Assembly: GCF_905475345.1 (NCBI RefSeq)
Contig: NC_066602.1
Location: forward strand, 434,001 to 498,000
DNA from: Vespula vulgaris
Lineage: Eukaryota; Arthropoda; Insecta; Hymenoptera; Vespidae
Direction of reading: 5' to 3'
DNA length: 64,000 bases
Each line of letters begins with the position of its first letter. Position 1 is the stretch's first letter. Below the pieces are notes generated by a model. It did not search any database. It was not told the origin of the DNA and worked only from the letters and a program-made list of their open reading frames with translations. Of this stretch, positions 46,541 to 60,221 are shown one piece after another. A program made the position numbers and the translations under genes.

Positions 46541-46815
46541 AACCCTTTGCAGAGGGCGGCCTCCTTGATGCCATGGTAACCAACCATAGCAACGAGCGGG
46601 GGATGAATATCGTCTGGCTGAGGACGGCGAAAAAGCTTTACGTCATTCCCTCGGTGGTTGTCGAACTAGTAATACGTGAGCAAGTGACGTACAATAAATA
46701 TTTCTGAGGTCTATACATTATACGTTCCAAAGGGTAGTTTTACAAGCGGTTCAGGCGGTGGAAACAATTTCTTCGTTCTCCCTAGTCTTCTGTTTATGTT
46801 ATCAAAATAAGGTAA
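46541..46815 (+). promoter_or_regulatory. Promoter S, plus orientation (unit 4), tandem X-box-like sites
   Basis: GATGCCATGGTAAC at 46,567-46,580 matches the X-box consensus at 13 of 14 positions, and CCAACCATAGCAAC at 46,580-46,593 at 12 of 14. TTACGTCAT and TGACGTA CRE-like sites are intact. The TATA box is weakened to TATACAT. The leader ends AAG|GTAAAT. Confidence 0.45.
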
Positions 46816-47134
46816 ATTTATCAGTAGTCATTAATATGTGATTTATTATAAAATTTCAATTATATTTTATCGAAATAAAACTGATTGTCGTGATCATTAA
46901 CTTCAAAATTATAATTTGTTGCTTTCGGAAAGATACTTTATATGACTTAAAGGCGCGTAAATAGATTTATCATTGATAGCTGCACAATTAGATGAGCAAT
47001 TGAATACCTATCCTGAGTCTTTACTAACCAAGAAAATTTAGATTATTTTACAGATATAATAGACAAAATAAGATTTAGTTCCCAAAGACTTGAAGTATTG
47101 CAAAGGAGTCCAATTGACTTACATTTGAATTTAA

Positions 47135-47560
47135 TTCCAAAGAAGATACACGAAATTCAACTACGCACAACGTGGTAATGAAATATTCGACATTCGAAGT
47201 GTTACATATTTACATCGGTACTTCCTGTTCTTCCGACCATAAGTTCTACATGGATAGTACAAAGTCTGTGTTTACCGAAAGGTGAGATGTGTTAGAGATA
47301 AGATATATATTTTTTGTTCTAAAGTGTAATGTGGAATATAAAATCTCTATCATAGGTATATCTTATAATAATTTATTGTATTTTTACATAGATTTTATGA
47401 AGTCCATTAATGTATTTCCATTTAGAAGTGAATTGAATTCAAATCTTCCACGCCATATGAAACCCAATTCGCGAGAAAAACACCTAATTCTCAGGTGTAT
47501 GGAAACAACGTGACGCCATTACTGGCGCATTACTACAGTTACCATCGATTTTAATACCGA
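47135..47560 (+). pseudogene. Gene Q relic, plus arm (unit 4)
   Basis: Same deleted form as units 1 and 3. The donor-like site is GAAAG|GTGAG at 47,282. The terminal frame ends in a shifted M-E-T-T reading. Confidence 0.4.
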
Positions 47561-48415
47561 ATTTTTATAAACGAGGTATGAAAAGATCAGATATAAGTAA
47601 TTTGTAACATATCGTTTCCAATTTTCTGTATAAATTTCATCTTTTATACTAAAGCGCATTGGGTTGTGAAGTACGAAGTGTGATTCAAGAAGCAATTCGA
47701 AAATCTAACCAAAAAAAGAACACTTAGCTATTCCTCATAGGTTAAGTTCTCTTAAACCTTCTTATTTTTATGTATTGCAACATAATGGTACTATACAGGT
47801 AGATTTGATACTGAGTAATCACTTTTTTACATGTTTGATTGATATGTTCATTTTTGGAAAATAGATTGGACTACAATTTGTATACACAATTGTTCTAATC
47901 AGGATATCCGTAAATTCGGCTCCTATGTAATTACTATCAGATGTTGGAATTGCTTTCGCCTTTGATTTTCTTTCGTATATATTTAAAACAAGTCAAAATT
48001 CGTAGATTAGTTAAGACATATCAAAGCTATTCGTTCATTTTAATTGTATAATTAACGAAGATAAGTCAGATGATATCATTCAAGTGCTACAGTAATTTCT
48101 ATACGCAACAAAATAATAATTATAATGAGATGAATCAAGAGAATCAATTTCATTGCTATAATATAGAAATGTAACTTTGAATTAATTCTAATGCAAACGG
48201 CAACTGCTAAATTTAAAGATTATTGATGGAGTAAAAGAATGACGAGTGAGAATGGTGAAATTGTTTCTGCCGTTTCAATTGCTTGTAAAGATGTTCTTTC
48301 GGATGTATGATGTATATACACCTCGGGCATATTTCACGTATGGCACTCACTCGTGTATTACTAGTTCGGAAACCACCGAAGGAATGACTTTCCCCGGCGA
48401 AATTAATCTTATGTT
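47561..48415 (-). repeat. Turn T1 and minus-arm promoter S (unit 4)
   Basis: Homologous to 3,550-4,205. Promoter S on the minus strand is at 48,210-48,410, with TATATACATC at the TATA position. Confidence 0.45.
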
Positions 48416-48506
48416 GTCCCGTTATAAAACCATGATTCCTACTTAGTTCATAAAAAATTCCCCTCTCCTGTAATTATTTAGTTATATTTTCATTTCTTCT
48501 ACGTAC

Positions 48507-51500
48507 ATGAGAAATTATCTCATAAATCTTGGAATCTTGTAATGCAATCGACAATTATTCGTTTCATTCTTAATCGAAATTATCATGTAAAATTGTATTT
48601 TTTTTAATTAAAATTATATAAATAATTATGTATTTATTATAAAATTATGTATTAATTATAGTTACATAAGTTCAAATTTTTTAATTATGCTTTTAATTGT
48701 ATTATTTATAATATAATTAATTATTATGAATAATTGTTGTAATAATTATTACAATAGTTATAATTATTGTAATTATCAATTGTATTTGCTATGAAATTAA
48801 TCATAAATACATATACGAAATTTGTAATATTTCTTCTTTCGTAATTTCAAGTTATACTCAAAAGTAGCGTTCTAATATTATTAGATATTAATGATATTAT
48901 AATTTTCTTACTATGTAATTTTTATTGTAAAATCTGTCGTAAAAAAATTTTCTCGTCGGAGGTTATAACTACTTTCATATTCCTCTAAATATTATCTTCT
49001 TTTCTTGTAAACAAGTGCATATTGCTCAAGATATCGAAGCATTAATTGTACAATAATAAAAAACTTCTATGTGGAGAAAATCTTTCGTCATATTTCTTTG
49101 TTTCCTGATATTATCTTCTTAGATAGATCCCAGAACTAATAAGTCAGAAAATCAGAAAAGTAATATTCTTTTGGTGTATATCGTTTCGTGATTTCGTAAT
49201 ATACAATTTAAGTCTTCCATTCAGTTTACTTACGTATTTCTTTTTCATTATGAGAGTTGCAAAATTTACAAGGACGGGTAAGTTTCGAGTCATAAGTAAT
49301 ACCGAAGAGGAATTCCACATAGACATTTATACGGATACGTTAGAAATAAAAAATATTAATCGCTAAGAAAACGATGGAAGTGATAGTAATGACATCCAGC
49401 AAAAAAAGAGATTTCATATGTAATGCGAGGGATTATAATGTGGGAGGAGTATTCATTCAACATTTATCATAGGCAACGTAGAAAATTATGAAGGACAAAA
49501 TTTTAATTTTTTTGCATAAATATACGATCCTCCATGTCTACAAATTCATATAAACCGAATATCATTGTAACGCATTAGTTGGTTTCAAAGTTATGATTTA
49601 TAATATGATGTGAATCGTAGGACAATGTTTGCGCAATAAATTACCATCCTTATAGCTAACGTTCGAGCGGTTGCCGAGCAGACAAGGTTATTACGTTTTG
49701 CTCTCCTTAATTGCATTCACAAACAGAAAGGTCAAAGATGAAATTAAGAGGAATTAATTAAGAGGAAGGAACTTCTCTAACAAGCTCTTTTAATTCGACA
49801 TCTTACCTTTCTTTCTTTTTCTTCTTCTTTTCTTTTTTTCTTTATAGTTTACAATTTGTACTTAACTAACGGATGTTGACGAGTGACAATTAACTTTTTT
49901 CTTATTTGTATGTTTAAAAATGACAATCAATACGAATTAATTTTTCCTTTTTTTTTATCTCTTGAAACTATCATTCCTTTTCCTTTATTACGCAGTAATA
50001 AAGAATATGGTCTCAGAAAAAATCTTTTGTCATCTTTGCTGTTTTTTTTTTTTTTCGTTATATCGTCTTTTTCTCTTATTCGTATTTCGTTTTAATACGC
50101 TTCTGCGCAAGTCAATCAATATTTCCTATTACGCTGTCAAACGGGCCGTCAAGACTGCAGTGTATATCGATTGGGAATAAATGAATTTCTCGACTAATCC
50201 CTTTTAAATCGACATATTATTAGTATCCCTTTTTAACTACCATATGAAATAATTCATATTGCACGAATACATATTGAGATAAACGCTTTTGCTTCATGTT
50301 TATTGATCGCTCTCTAGAAAGGATTAATATTTAATGAAAAGCAATTAATTATATTATTGATATTCTCTCATAATAATAATATTTTGTGCATGTTAATACA
50401 CACATTTCTGATTCCCTTCAGAAAAACTGCGGCAAGGAATGTTATTCGTGCAAAAAATAATTTTTTTCCAATTCCTTTATGTCTTAATAAAAATTATATG
50501 ACATTTTGCCAAATTGATCAGTATGAGAAGTAACAAACTGTACTTTAACATATTCAGTTTTGTGTTACAGTTCATCGGTGGTAATGGCGCTTTAAATTAC
50601 AGATCGAATTCAAAAAGAAGAAAAAAAGAAGTACATATAGACATATCTCATGCATGGAAAACATAGATTGAATCACACATTATCGGTCGAAAATATTGTA
50701 CTATCTAAGTTTATCAACATCTTCCGAAACTTTTTAGTACTTCCTAGAGATACTACAAAGCAGCGTGTTAGACTCGAAGGCAAGATATTTCGTTTCGAAA
50801 AATCGTCCTTGACTTTAACTCATCCGGAAAGATCCATATCCTGCACATTATGTGACTAAAATAAAGCAGGAAGAACAAGAAAAAATTTATAGCGGTAATG
50901 GCTACGAACCTTGACGAGATTAATATGGCGCTGTTTTCGAATATTTCATTCGTATGGTAATGTGAAGAGACGGAATATCCCGTTCTCAAAGGATCGAAGT
51001 GGGTTCTAGCTAGGGGATACAGTCGACTGTGCTCAAAAAGATTTTTCGAAGAGCCGTTCGACGTTGTAAGCAGGACCTTGGTCAACGGAGAATCGAAAAG
51101 AAATGGAAGGGTTGTTTATATTGCAAAAGGATTAAAGTTGCTGCGACGATTGAAACATTGAACGTTTTTCGATATAATAGTGAAAAAAAATATTATTCGA
51201 AGTACTTTAAAATCGGAATAGTTTTAAATAATATATGAAATATTAAGGCCACGTTTAGATCACCCTATATTCAGTCAATATATATTCATAAATATTCATA
51301 ATATTTAATATACGTTTTTCAGTGATATAGGAATTTAGACGAAATAATTTGCTAGGTAGAGTGAATTCCTTTGTTAACGGTTACTGATGGGAATTTCACG
51401 ATCTGCACGTACGTAATTCTCTCATACTGGTAGTCAAGCACCGTCATATTAAACGAATTTTTATTACCTCTCTCCGTATACTAGCGCGCTTCCGTGCGCC

Positions 51501-51712
51501 AGTTCAAGTGGGCGTACATGAGTGCCCGTGTCTGCGTACCTCTGCCTACCATATTCCATTAGTTTTCCTCTCATCCAACGACGCGGACAAATCGATAATA
51601 CAATTAGCAATATAATTCAATTATCTACTTAGCTATAGCATTTAATTATCTGTTTAAGTCTCGTGCAGATCGATGTACCACGACTGATTTCATTCTTCTA
51701 TATAAACGAGTA
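48507..51712. repeat. Minus-arm block, near-identical copy of 4,287-7,493
   Basis: See the entry at 4,287. Contains the hairpin arm (48,920-49,090), MAKY relic (49,251-49,420), MTTN relic with early stop (50,899-51,119) and GC-rich element copy 12 (51,474-51,564). Confidence 0.9.
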
Positions 51713-53140
51713 AATTTTTCGTGAACGAATGTGATAATTTTTCCTTGTCACGTAGTGATTTTTCACATGATCGAATCGACGGAGGAAATATAAAAATTTG
51801 CATAAAGTGTAATAAAAGGCGATGAATATGTGCAACACTCTCTGCTATACAGCTGTCTTCAACTACCACAAATATCTTGAATAAATTTAAATTCGGTAAG
51901 GAATAAGGATGTTTTACTATCAAGGAATAAAAAGGATAGAAATGATATAAAGTGTTAAAGTGATATTTCCTTTCATTCCCAGGATATTGTTCTCAATGCG
52001 ATTACCACACACATTGCAAAGAGTTTATATTCCTTATATACACATCGAGAAAAGTCGAGCGCAGAATTCAAGCAACCATTAAAGAGAAATAGTGGCGTGT
52101 AAGATCAAACGGAATTTACTATTGCTTATACAATAGTTTATTTAACTCCTCGTACATGTATATAGTTCTAATAAATTTACAAATATCTGAAGTATTAAGT
52201 TTGAAGTAGTCACCTTTATAAAAAGACTGCAATCGTCAAAGTCATTCAAATATTCGTTTTTGTTGACATTACCCGCAGTGACGTAACTCAGATGTAATCA
52301 CCCAGAGATCAAAAGTACAAATTATGAATATTTTAGCTTAAAATTATCTTTAGTACCTCTCTGGTTCCGTCCGTGAAAGCAATTAATGTGCATAAGACGT
52401 AATAACCATTTGTGCCCAGAGTCCTTTCGGTCGTTAGCTCTCAACAAATCGATGGCACTTTATCGCGCAAACGTAATCCTACGAAACACGTCATAATTTT
52501 TTATCATATTTATATATCATAATTTTTAAATCACATAATGTATTATAAAGATACTTGGTTTATATGAATTCGTAGATATTGAAGAAGAAACTTCGTTATA
52601 AAAAGACAAAAATTTTATTCCTCATTATTTTTTATGAAATCTATGATCAGTTTTCAAGCAATTCTTTTACAACATTATCATCCCTTTCATCAATGAGCTC
52701 TTCGTTTTCTTGCTAGATGATATAACTATCACTTTTGTACTTTTCTTCCGGATTAATATTTATTTTTTCTAACGCATCTATATAAATGTCTTTCTGGAAT
52801 TCCTTATTATTTTCTGGAATTCCTTATAATTTCACTATATAGACAAGTTCTTTTTACTACTCTCCTTAAGCGGATCAGAGAAGACCTTCGTGAAATCATT
52901 TCTCATCTTCTCTTTCGTAAATTCGAATGATATTCTTTTCAAATAACTTAGTGATTGGACGATTTTTTGATTTGTTTTATTGTGCCGTATCAATAAAAAA
53001 CTTCAGAGAAATATGTTTTCCTCAAAAAGTTGCGGTGGAAACAGTGGTTCCTCCATAATCATTAAATAGCTGAGGTCCTCCCGAAGAAGAAATATGTAAA
53101 AGGAAAGAAGGTAATATTACGTTAAAAAAATAAATAGGAC
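51713..53140. other. Relics of P exon 2 and spacer (unit 4)
   Basis: The P exon-2 relic follows CCCAG near 51,981. A spacer matching unit 2 from 15,640 starts near 52,370. A tandem duplication of TTTCTGGAATTCCTTAT is at 52,791-52,828. There is no intact gene. Identity with unit 2 rises only gradually until 53,141. Confidence 0.45.
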
Positions 53141-53290
53141 AAAAGATTTTATCTGAAACCATATATTTTATTACTATTGCGTAATAAAGAAAAGGAAGTC
53201 TTTGTTAACTTAAGCAATAGGTATTTGTTTACAAGGATGAAAGGTAATATAAGATACATATGTTATCAAGGAATGCCGAAGTAGAAATAC

Positions 53291-53325
53291 CTTCCGACGA
53301 AAAAAAAAAATTTTTTCGTCGGAAG
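53291..53325. repeat. T2 hairpin core, unit 4
   Basis: Perfect inverted repeat of CTTCCGACGAAAAAA; one base longer A run than at 16,827-16,860. Confidence 0.85.
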
Positions 53326-53933
53326 TTATATCTACTTCCTTGTTCTTTGAAAACATTTTCTCCAAATATTACATTCCTTTCTTGTAAACAAATGCATATT
53401 GCTCCTGTTATCGAAGAATTCATTTTCGTTATTGCACAATGGTAAAAAAACGTATTCGGAGAAAATCTTTTGTCATATTTATGGTTTCCTAATATTACCT
53501 TCCCCTCTTTCCCGTATTGTCCCGCCGAGAAAACCGCTCAGTCATTGGATCGAGGAGTGGTCAAATTACCAAGTTATATGAAAAGTATATCAGTCGGTTC
53601 TACGAAAAAGAAGGACATTCACAATGGTCTGGGGGATTCACTAAACCACTTAAAGAGAGTGATAACGAATTGTCTGCAATAGTACGCGAGTACGCCCCGT
53701 ACGAGGTAGCGATATTTGATGGAGTAAACAAGTAATCATAAAACTGAGCAGATATTTTCGAAGCTAAACTCGCTTCGTATTGAAACTTATAGTGAAATAG
53801 ATAGTTCCTTGGACTAATAAGCCAGAAAATCTGAAACGTAATATTCTTTTGGTATATATCGTTTCGTGATTTCGTAATATACAATTTGAGATTATCAACA
53901 CGTTTATTTACTTCTTTCTTTTTCATTAAGAGA

Positions 53934-54128
53934 ATGGCAAACTATCCAAACACGAGTGAGTTTCGTGTCATAAGTAGTACCGAAGAGGAATTCCACATAG
54001 ACATTTATACAGATACGTAACAAAAAATAAATATTATTAGGGAAGAAAACGAGAAGAGTGATAGTCATTACATCCAACAAAAAAACGGAGATATAATGCG
54101 AGGGATCATAAAGTGGAAAGAGAATTGA
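53934..54128 (+). pseudogene. MAKY pseudogene, unit 4
   Basis: Same early TAA as 17,469-17,663. Confidence 0.45.
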
Positions 54129-54334
54129 TTCAATATTTATCATAGACGTCGTAGAATATTATAAAGAACAAAATTTTAATTTTTTTGCAAAGACATATGA
54201 TCCTCCATGTTTATAAATTCTCCTGTTAACGGGTATTGATCGGGGTTTAACGACCTGCACGTACCGCCTACCTACTCTCGTACTTACCGTCCAGCACCAT
54301 CATACTAAACGATTTATTATTACCTCTCTCCGTG

Positions 54335-54425
54335 CACCTGCGCGCTTACATGCGCGTTTACGTACGCGAGTTCAAGTGGGCGAGAATGAGTGTGCCTGTC
54401 TGCGTACATCTCTTCTCTTGATTTG
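54335..54425 (-). repeat. GC-rich conserved element, copy 13 (minus)
   Basis: Copy of 17,870-17,960; with copy 15 it defines the deletion ends of unit 1. Confidence 0.55.
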
Positions 54426-54874
54426 AAAACAAGAAAGGTATTTTGTCATTAGTTTTCCTCTCACAAAACCAAGCAAACAATTCGATGATAAGATTAGCGG
54501 TATAATTCAATTATCTATTTAGCCGTATCATTTAATCTGGTTAAGTCTTTTGCAGATCCATCTACCACGACTAATTTGATTCTTCTGCATGAACGGGTAC
54601 ATTTTCCTAGAAATTTACTCCCTATCGGAGAAGGCAAAACAATGATCCCATTCTACCTCCAGTTATATAATATTTCGCATATCATGGTCCAAATCAATCT
54701 GATGCTGAGAAAATAGTCCATTGCTCTGCAGAATATGTAACCGTGTTATCAAACGATGTATTTTAATAGACGATTGAACTATAGAGCTAATCTCCATTTA
54801 TCTGCTTGGTCTGATGATAGGAAAACAAATGAAAACATATTTCCCTTATTATCAAGATAAGACAGGAGTCGTAC

Positions 54875-54965
54875 GCATACACTCACACAGGACCAGGCAC
54901 TCAAACCCGTCCATTCGAACTGGCGCAGATAGGGGCGCACCAAAGCACACGCAGATGGAATAATG
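54875..54965 (+). repeat. GC-rich conserved element, copy 14 (plus)
   Basis: Copy of 18,410-18,500. Confidence 0.45.
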
Positions 54966-55778
54966 AAAGGATTAAAACGAAAGTACTTGACGATAAGTAC
55001 GGGAGAACGTAATAATAATCGGTAATTCGCGCTACGCACCAAAGGACTTCGTCCAAATTTCAATGTTTATGAAGATCGCTAATTAAATATTACGAATATT
55101 TTTTAATGACATGTCGTGAATATTATGACAAACAATTTGAAATATAGAATTCAGCATTTTTCCTTTCTTAATCATATCGAACGGTTACCTAATTTAAAGC
55201 GATGGGATAACGATGACGTGTCCGTGGACTTTCCATTTCCCGTATAATTTAAAAATATTTCCCTGTTAACGTTATTACTACAAAAACGGTGAATCTTTTC
55301 ATCGTCCCTGTATGTTACCTCCCTCAGTTTTATTTCAATCCCCCTTTGACCATTGCCCCGACGTAGAACGTCCGACGGCCCTTCGACAAATCTCTCTAAG
55401 TACAATCCCACGTGACTTACAGTCAAAGCCGCTTACGTTTGAATCCTTTGAAAAAGGTAAATCCCTCCCATTTCCTCTTACCGCCGTTCCAAGCTTAATA
55501 AAACAATGCCATGTTGGTCTTTCCTGACTTCGTCGGAAAAACGAATGTTTTTTCTCCTCTTTCCTTTTCCTAGGTATTCTCAATCCGATAATGCACGCAA
55601 TAGCAATAGCTAACTATGTTCCTTCGTTGGTTAGAATTTTCCGCCGTTTCTTCAACCACTCTTCCGTTATAACGATCCAATGCGCTATAATATAAAAGAT
55701 GAAATTAATATAGAAAAGTGAATAAGATACGTGACAAGTTACATATATCTGATTTCTTCGTACCTCATGAATTATAAT

Positions 55779-56059
55779 TCAATATTGAAGTCGATGATAG
55801 CTATAATAATGCTCTAGCAAAAGCAACATGCTGCTTTCATACACCAGATAATTAGCTTCCTCCTTCACCAACGTGGGTTTCAGATTATTCGCAACATTTG
55901 TAATAAATTCGTAAGCATCAGCTTCCTCCAACGTTTTTACGATCTGACACATTAAATGACGAATGACATGTAACGCAAGATTCTATGAGAAAATATTGAA
56001 ATTTTTATTCATATATTATTATTCACCTGCTCTCCTTCATCTAGCATCTTGCTTCCCAT
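55779..56059 (-). CDS. Gene Q C-terminal exons, unit 4 copy (78 residues)
   Basis: Minus strand, join of 56,027-56,059 and 55,779-55,982. No difference from 19,314-19,594 was noticed. Upstream exon-like segments are at 56,129-56,221 and 56,312-56,535, with the same stops and phase problem. Confidence 0.35.
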
Positions 56060-56864
56060 ATCTAATATTCTTCATTACATTAGTTGAAAGATATATGGGT
56101 TCTTGATTTATATAAACTGATACAATACCTTAAGGATAGCTGCAGTTAGGAGACCTAATGTCCCTCTCATCAATAGCAATACTCCGGTAGCCATCATAAA
56201 ATCTTTGTAAAAATTCAGTAACTGAAATAAAACGTACTTATGATACAGATTTTATCTCGCACATTATACTTTCTAATAAAAAATTTACATCTTGTTTCCA
56301 AAATATCTTACCATTCGATAAACACAGCATTGATTGATTGTCCATTTAAATATAAGATTGAACAGGAAAATGTTTTCATTTCGTTATCAGGTTGATGGTC
56401 AGATATTTATACTATCCTTGTAAGACATATCACAAGATGTACGGAAGAACAGGAGATGTAAGGTAAATAAGTTTCACTTCCGATGTCTAATGTTTAATTA
56501 TCAAGTTGAGCGTAGTTGATATTCTCGTATCTTCTCTGGAAATAATTACAATTCAGATAACAGTCGATTCTGCTCTCACCCAACAATTCATGGCTATTGG
56601 AACTGCCTTCGTCTGTGTTTTGTCTTCTGTATCTCTGGAAATGTTTACAATTCATAGTTTAGTTAAGAGTCATGAGAGATGCTCAATTGTTCATTGAAAT
56701 TGTGCAGTCAGCAAAGGTAAATCGGGTTACGCTCTTTTAAGGGATATAAAATTTCTTCTACCAGAAGCAACAAAGTAATACTTAGGATGGCATTGATCAC
56801 GAAAATCAGTTTCATTTCCGTAATATTCTATTGAAATTTTAGAATAAGTTACATACTAACGTTT

Positions 56865-57125
56865 ACGGATAAATCTACATTATATCGATAAGGAACAAAA
56901 GACTAGTGAGAATGAAGAACTTATACCGTTTGGATTGCTTGTAAGTTTCTTTGAGACGTATGACGCGTAAACACGATTATTTTGCACATACTTGCACATT
57001 ACTCGTTCAAAAATTTTTGAAAGCATGACCTTCGCATGCGAGACTCTTCCTCAAATCGTCAGGTCCGAAGACCCAGCTAATTTTCGAGACGTGGCTCGGT
57101 GGAAGGGGTTATTACATTCTAAGCC
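56865..57125 (-). promoter_or_regulatory. Promoter S, minus orientation, upstream of gene Q (unit 4)
   Basis: Copy of 20,400-20,660. Confidence 0.35.
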
Positions 57126-58766
57126 GATCAATCAATACCACGTATTACAGGATAGAAAGAGCGGAAATGTCATGGGTCGCGAGGAAGTAAATTTCCGACT
57201 AGTTTTCAAATATCTGGACAAATTATTTTCCTTTTTTTGTATTCGTTCTTTTCTGTCTCTTTCATCCATTGTTTTTCTACAATATACAATTAGAAATTAA
57301 CTAAAAAATTTTGACAGCCGCCTTTTAATATTTTTCCGGTTTTTATCGTTAAAAATATACATCATTCTCGAATCAAGTATTAATTTTGAGTAAGAAAAAT
57401 TCCATGAAAATTTGTTATACGATATCATCTTTAATTCTCTTTCTTTATTTATGCTAACGATCTTCTCTCTTTCTTTATTACACGGTACCAAAGAATATGG
57501 ATTCAGAGAAAATCATTCCCTATATTTGTTTCTTTTTTCGCGTAATTTATTTGAATGCGCTTTACGCATTTGAATCGAAACATTCTAAACCGCGGTCGAA
57601 AGAGGCGAATGGCGAATGATGCGGGGAAACGGATTTCCATCCACCAATCCCTTTTAATTCGAGTTACTTTTGCTTTTTTCTGTTAACTACCATATGTAAT
57701 AATCCAGATTGCATAACAGCATATTGTGATAAACGCTTTTGCTTCGATTAATTCATCGTGCCCTTATTAATAGGGTATTCAGGGTTAATATTAATTGAAA
57801 AGGACTTAATTTTATTCTTGAAATTATCTCATAATAAAATGTATTGTGTTTGTTATTATACACATTTTTAATTGCCATCTGTCAAGCGACGGTCAAAAAT
57901 GTTATATATGCAAACAATATTTTTTTCCCTTTTCTTTTTTTCATAGTAAAAATGGTATAATCGGCGAAGTGATCAGCATGAGAAGTATATAACCGTCCTT
58001 TGAAATTTTCTTTTTTTTGTCACAGTTCATCGTTAGGTCCGTCATACATTATTTTAAAGCGCGAATTTTAAAAAGTGAAAAGCTGCATATCCATATATAC
58101 AATGGATTGAGAGCACACATTGAGTTATATGTTATCCGTCGGTAATATTGTAGTATCTAAGATTATCAACGTCTTTCAAAACTTCTGCAATGCTTCTAGG
58201 AAATACCATATATTATCGTGCTGGAATAACTAGCAAGATATTTCCTTTTGAAACATCGTCCTCTTCTTTACCTTTCCCGTGATACCTTGTTCAATACCGC
58301 GTTCGTCAACTGATCGATATTAAACGGAAAGTGAAAGAGGAAGACAAAAATTATAATTGCCATAACGACAAACCTTCTCGAGACTCAAATAGTACAGTTT
58401 CACTAAGCTACGTTCGAACGGTGGTATGGAGGTAGAGAAAATATATCTTCAAAGGATCAAAGCTTCGGTAAGAGGATATAATCAATTGCGTTCGGGAAAG
58501 ATGGTCGTAGGGACATCCGACGGTGCACGCGAATCGTGGATCAAAGTGGAATTTTTGCTCTAATGAAGGAACGTTCCTTCGTATATAAGAAGATTTCTTC
58601 GCGGAATCTTTATGGATTCCATCTTTTTAAATCCTCAGAAGGATTCAATGCTGTCGGAAAGATAAAATAAAGATCAATAATAATGTTGACAGTGTTTTTC
58701 GATTTCGAACTATGTTTATTTTAATGACAATTAGTTAGAAAATTATACGATATTTATTTCAATGCC

Positions 58767-58913
58767 ATGAGTGAAATTGGAAAGGATAATCTCGAGACGA
58801 TTAAGAATGATTCCAAAAAGGAAGATCTGCGAAACATTTTTGAAGCAGAAGAGGAAGAAAGAGCAGATAGAGGATATGAAGATATCCAAGGTGACTTTAA
58901 AGATTATTCATAA
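58767..58913 (+). pseudogene. MSEI ORF, truncated copy (unit 4)
   Basis: Copy of 22,302-22,448, 48 codons. Confidence 0.4.
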
Positions 58914-58994
58914 ATACATCTGCGATTTACGACCTTCCCTACATATCAAGTACTTTCGTTTTAAACGATTCGGTATTATTCCTCTTCATCATTT

Positions 58995-59110
58995 TCCTTC
59001 GGCACGCTTGGATGGGCCAGTTCAGGTGGACGGGAACGTGTGGCGCGGTCCTGTGATCATACCTCTCGTGCCTGATTTTGAAAACATGAAAGGTATTTTT
59101 TCATAAGTCT
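58995..59110 (-). repeat. GC-rich conserved element, copy 15 (minus)
   Basis: Copy of 22,530-22,645. Confidence 0.5.
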
Positions 59111-60104
59111 TTCCCTTATCAAACCAATGACAGAATCAGACAATTGGATGAGACGATTGTATAATTCAATTATCTATTTAAATGCATCATTTAATCACTC
59201 GGCTACATCTTTTCATAGCTATGGACGCGACATTGATTTAATTATTCCGTTCGAACGAGTACATCTTCTTTGAAATTAGCTCCCTATTGGAGAAGTGAAA
59301 ACAATGATCCAATAATCCCTCCAGTTATCTAATACTTCGTATGTTATATTCCAAACTAATCAATTCCTAGGAAAAAATTTTATTTGTTAATTTTTATTTG
59401 AGAATTGGCTGTTTCTATTACGTATAAACAAGCACAGCGAGGATTTTATTATATTTCTAGTAAGAAAATATTTGTAGTTTCCAAATGTACTATCCCTAAT
59501 ATTTTTTTCTGAATAAGCGTTTATTGAATGTAACGCTATTATAACATTTCCCCCGACATAGGAGAGATCTATTATATTTCTTTGTAGCCATCGTTATTCG
59601 ATCAACCGATTAACATCGCACAAGGCATAATTCATAAATATTGTGGGGAGATCCTCCATGAGAATGATTATCATTTCGTTTAAATACAATATTCTGAATT
59701 TTACTTTCTTGTTAATGTCGACATCCCGTCCGAAAAAATAAGTAAATATGAATAAATCAATATAAACAAAAATTTTCCTCTCGGAAAGAAGGTAAACACA
59801 ATTCGATTTTTACAAAATGGAACGATCGAAAAGATATGAATATGGAGAATGAATAACAGTGGTAGGAAAGGAGAAAGAGGGATCAAAAGGAGAAAAGAAA
59901 GATATAGACGAAAAGAAAATTCCATTTTACGATAATATCGATCCAAAGTTACTGCTAATATTGTGAAGAGGTAAACGAAGGCGCTACCCTCGTGAATATA
60001 TGTAAAAGAGGAAGTGGAACCATACAGCGCATGAGCGAGTCAATTTGGGTGGAATTCCGACACATCCACGGAAGTTGAATAAATCGTTCATTCTTTTTCG
60101 AGTC

Positions 60105-60221
60105 GTCCTAGAAGCACGTTCATGGGGCCTTTTGAAAATGGACGGTCCGGAGTAATATAAAAGCGCCTCTTCAGTCGCGATAATGGAAACCATCTGCAAC
60201 ATTTTAAGCAACACGCTCTCG
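60105..60221 (+). promoter_or_regulatory. Promoter P and exon 1, unit 5
   Basis: TATAAAAG is at 60,156; exon 1 is 60,183-60,221. Copy of 23,640-23,756. Confidence 0.45.

Larger units (their letters stand above)
41966..60035. repeat. Higher-order repeat unit 4 (full; mosaic)
   Basis: Seen: P to P is 18,071 bp. The block 48,507-51,712 matches unit 1 almost base for base, and everything from 53,141 matches unit 2 almost base for base. The remainder (41,966-48,500 and 51,713-53,140) is only moderately similar to any other unit. Confidence 0.8.
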
